A stretch of DNA of 64,000 bases. It comes from Streptomyces sp. G-G2 (GTDB lineage Bacteria; Actinomycetota; Actinomycetes; Streptomycetales; Streptomycetaceae). Below the pieces are notes generated by a model. It did not search any database. It worked only from the letters and a program-made list of their open reading frames with translations, and was not told the origin of the DNA. The stretch spans positions 1 through 64,000 of the forward strand of contig NZ_JASISO010000016.1 of the NCBI RefSeq assembly GCF_030063135.1, read 5' to 3'. This document shows positions 62,610 through 64,000 of the stretch, in pieces (position 1 is the stretch's first letter; each line of letters opens with the position of its first letter). The position numbers and the translations under genes were made by a program.

Positions 62610-63614
62610 TCAGGATCCACTGAGGGTCTGGATGGTGCCGGCCGTGCGCAGGGCCTCGTAACGGCTGCCGCCGGGGCGGTGGGTGGCGGTGACCGTGCCG
62701 CTCACATCGTCGGCGGCCCAGACGGTGGCGAACTCCTGGAGGACGGCGACGTTGGCGTCCTGGGGTGCCCCGTTGGGCAGGGTGCAGAGCGTGTCGGTGC
62801 TGGCGCCCTCGGCGTCGCAGTGCGAGCCCGTGCTGAGCCGGATGCCGAGGAAGTCCCGGTGCACGTCGGTGGTCAGCTCGCGGGTGCCGGAGGCCTGGCC
62901 GTTGGCGAGGTAGGGCGGCGAGGAGATGGCGTGCATGGGCAGGTTCGTGGTGTTCAGGCCGTTCAGCGCGTTGGCCATGTTGAGCCCGGTAAAGGAGTTG
63001 ACGGGGTCCAGGAGTACGAGGCCCGAGAGGCGGGCGAACGCCGCCGGGTACTGGGTGCGGAGCCGGTTGGCGACGTAGCTGACGGCCTCTCCGCCTGCGG
63101 AGTGACCGGAGAAGACGAACTTGGCGGGCATCTGGAGGCCGGGCCGGCCGGCCTTGGCCGCGGCATCGGCGAAGCTGCGGCCGAGCTTGTCGTTCGGGTC
63201 GGCGGCCTTGCCGAAGAGGTCGGCGACGTTGTTGAGGAAGGCGGTGTTGTTCCCGATGTTGGAGACCGTACAGCCGAACATGTCGGCGGAGGGCAGCGTG
63301 GGGGCGAAGACGACGAAGCCGGCGGCGGCGTAGCGCCGGGCGATGTCCTCCAGGTGGTCGTTGGCACGGCTGAAGCCGTGCTGGAGCCAGACGGTGCCCT
63401 TGGGCGCGGTGGACGGGAAGTACCAGTCGCCGGAGCGCTTGTAGACCAGGAAGGCGCAGCGGACGTCGACGGTGTTGGAGACCTTCACGACGCCGGTGGG
63501 GGCCTGCTCCGCGGCGGTGGCGGGCGAGAGGGCGGTGAGGGTCGCGGCGGCGGCCAGGGCCGCGGCGAAGAGGGTGCGCGGGAGGGACATGCGTCGGTGC
63601 GAGGTGTCGCTCAT
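62610..63614 (-). CDS. Secreted alpha/beta hydrolase
   Basis: The 334-residue protein has a signal peptide (basic MSDTSHRRMSLPRTL, then hydrophobic FAAALAAAATLTALSPATA, with AxA-like cleavage near residue 35). An alpha/beta hydrolase domain follows, with oxyanion segment WLQHGFSRAND and nucleophile elbow FSGHSAGGEAV. Candidate acid and histidine residues lie further on. It should act outside the cell as an esterase or lipase-like enzyme. The ATG at 63614 has GGGAG upstream. Several Cys residues suggest disulfides in the mature protein. Confidence 0.82.
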   Translation of the reverse strand: MSDTSHRRMSLPRTLFAAALAAAATLTALSPATAAEQAPTGVVKVSNTVDVRCAFLVYKRSGDWYFPSTAPKGTVWLQHGFSRANDHLEDIARRYAAAGFVVFAPTLPSADMFGCTVSNIGNNTAFLNNVADLFGKAADPNDKLGRSFADAAAKAGRPGLQMPAKFVFSGHSAGGEAVSYVANRLRTQYPAAFARLSGLVLLDPVNSFTGLNMANALNGLNTTNLPMHAISSPPYLANGQASGTRELTTDVHRDFLGIRLSTGSHCDAEGASTDTLCTLPNGAPQDANVAVLQEFATVWAADDVSGTVTATHRPGGSRYEALRTAGTIQTLSGS

Positions 63615-63855
63615 GGGGACTCCCAGGGGGAAGGCCGCGTGGCGTCGCGGCGTCGCCGGGCCGGCCCGGAAGGGGCCGGACTGTTTCCACTGTTGGAACT
63701 TTGTTTCTCCAGCGGTCCCATTGGGCCCCAGCGTGGGCACCGCGTCAAGCAGAGCGGCGGTGATTCTTTTACGGTTACGCGGGCCGCTTCGGAGCATGCC
63801 GAAAGCCCCGGCACGCGGGGCGCGGTGACGGGGTCGGCGGGCGGATCAGCGCTGA
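63615..63855. other. Promoter region of hydrolase gene
   Basis: These 240 bp separate the secreted hydrolase from a partial gene at the window edge. No gene is supported; the relatively AT-rich stretch at about 63690-63780 is the likely promoter. Confidence 0.4.
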
Positions 63856-64000
63856 TCAGTCGGGTGCGTGTGCCGGACGGAATCCGGCGAGGACGGGGCG
63901 CACGAGGCGTTCGATCGCGGTACGGCGGGCGGCCCGGTCACCCCGGGGCAGTGCGACGGGTCCGGCGACGGCCGGGAAGAAGGGGGCGAGGGCGGTGTGG
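63856..64000 (-). CDS. Partial gene at right edge (3' end)
   Basis: The last 47 codons of a minus-strand gene run from the window edge to a TGA at 63856. The residues (APFFPAVAGPVALPRGDRAA, then RTAIERLVRPVLAGF) form helices that could be the end of a TetR-like regulator, but this is too short to assign. The gene continues outside the window. Confidence 0.4.
   Translation of the reverse strand, partial: HTALAPFFPAVAGPVALPRGDRAARRTAIERLVRPVLAGFRPAHAPD

Overview
The window has the high G+C content, strong third-position GC bias, frequent GTG starts and regulator types (XRE-TPR proteins, RsbW-like ATPases, ECF sigma with zinc-finger anti-sigma, ArsR-type MerR) of a Streptomyces or close relative. 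It looks like an accessory region: a host segment with small metabolic or peptide-type clusters (1-18.2 kb), a very large inserted element (about 18.2-51.6 kb), a second related element starting at about 51.84 kb, and ordinary regulator/enzyme genes at the right end (60.8-64 kb). No tRNA, rRNA or CRISPR array was seen.

Region by region. 0.3-4 kb: an APH-like kinase facing a minus-strand row of small membrane protein, a 51-aa candidate precursor peptide, a strong hairpin, a JmjC/cupin oxygenase and an aldo/keto reductase; this resembles a small RiPP-type locus. 4.1-8.4 kb: two XRE-TPR regulators with a Nudix and a HAD hydrolase. 8.7-13.7 kb: a plasmid-type small membrane protein, an unknown protein, then a coupled amino-acid permease, glutamine-synthetase-like ligase and HTH protein. 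14.4-18.2 kb: ABC exporter, APH-like kinase and an MFS gene cut off after its seventh membrane segment. 18.2-24.2 kb: three translationally coupled tyrosine recombinases plus a small coiled-coil protein, the layout of Tn554-family transposons.

24.5-51.2 kb is read as cargo of this first element. It holds a flavoprotein reductase, a GH15 remnant, a SulP transporter with divergent MerR regulator, nhaA with two small membrane proteins, a dehalogenase-like HAD, an ECF sigma/anti-sigma pair, an arsenic-natural-product cluster (33.6-45.2 kb), a broken Crp/Fnr gene, a mercury module (merA, merR, MerT-like) and a few small regulators. The arsenic cluster combines an ArsM-type methyltransferase, TVP38 membrane protein, second methyltransferase, thioredoxin-reductase-like flavoprotein with a MauE partner, two radical SAM proteins (one fused to a metallophosphoesterase), an MTA/purine nucleoside phosphorylase, the two glycosyltransferase families typical of arsenosugar loci, and an FAD oxidoreductase. 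A plausible logic is methylation of arsenite, radical transfer of a deoxyadenosyl group to arsenic, loss of adenine and glycosylation, but neither radical SAM protein has the classic ArsS cysteine motif, so the product may be new.

At 51.57-51.84 kb an MFS fragment resumes in frame almost exactly where the MFS gene at 18.17 kb stops, then breaks again where a second recombinase trio begins. This suggests one MFS gene hit twice, with about 33.4 kb inserted at the first site. The second element is followed by an inverted, diverged copy (2.08 kb) of the nhaA segment in which both small flanking genes carry frameshifts. The right end holds a DUF4437-like cupin divergent from a TetR regulator, a secreted alpha/beta hydrolase, and the 3' end of an unidentified gene. 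Identifications rest on motifs read by eye; no searches were run.
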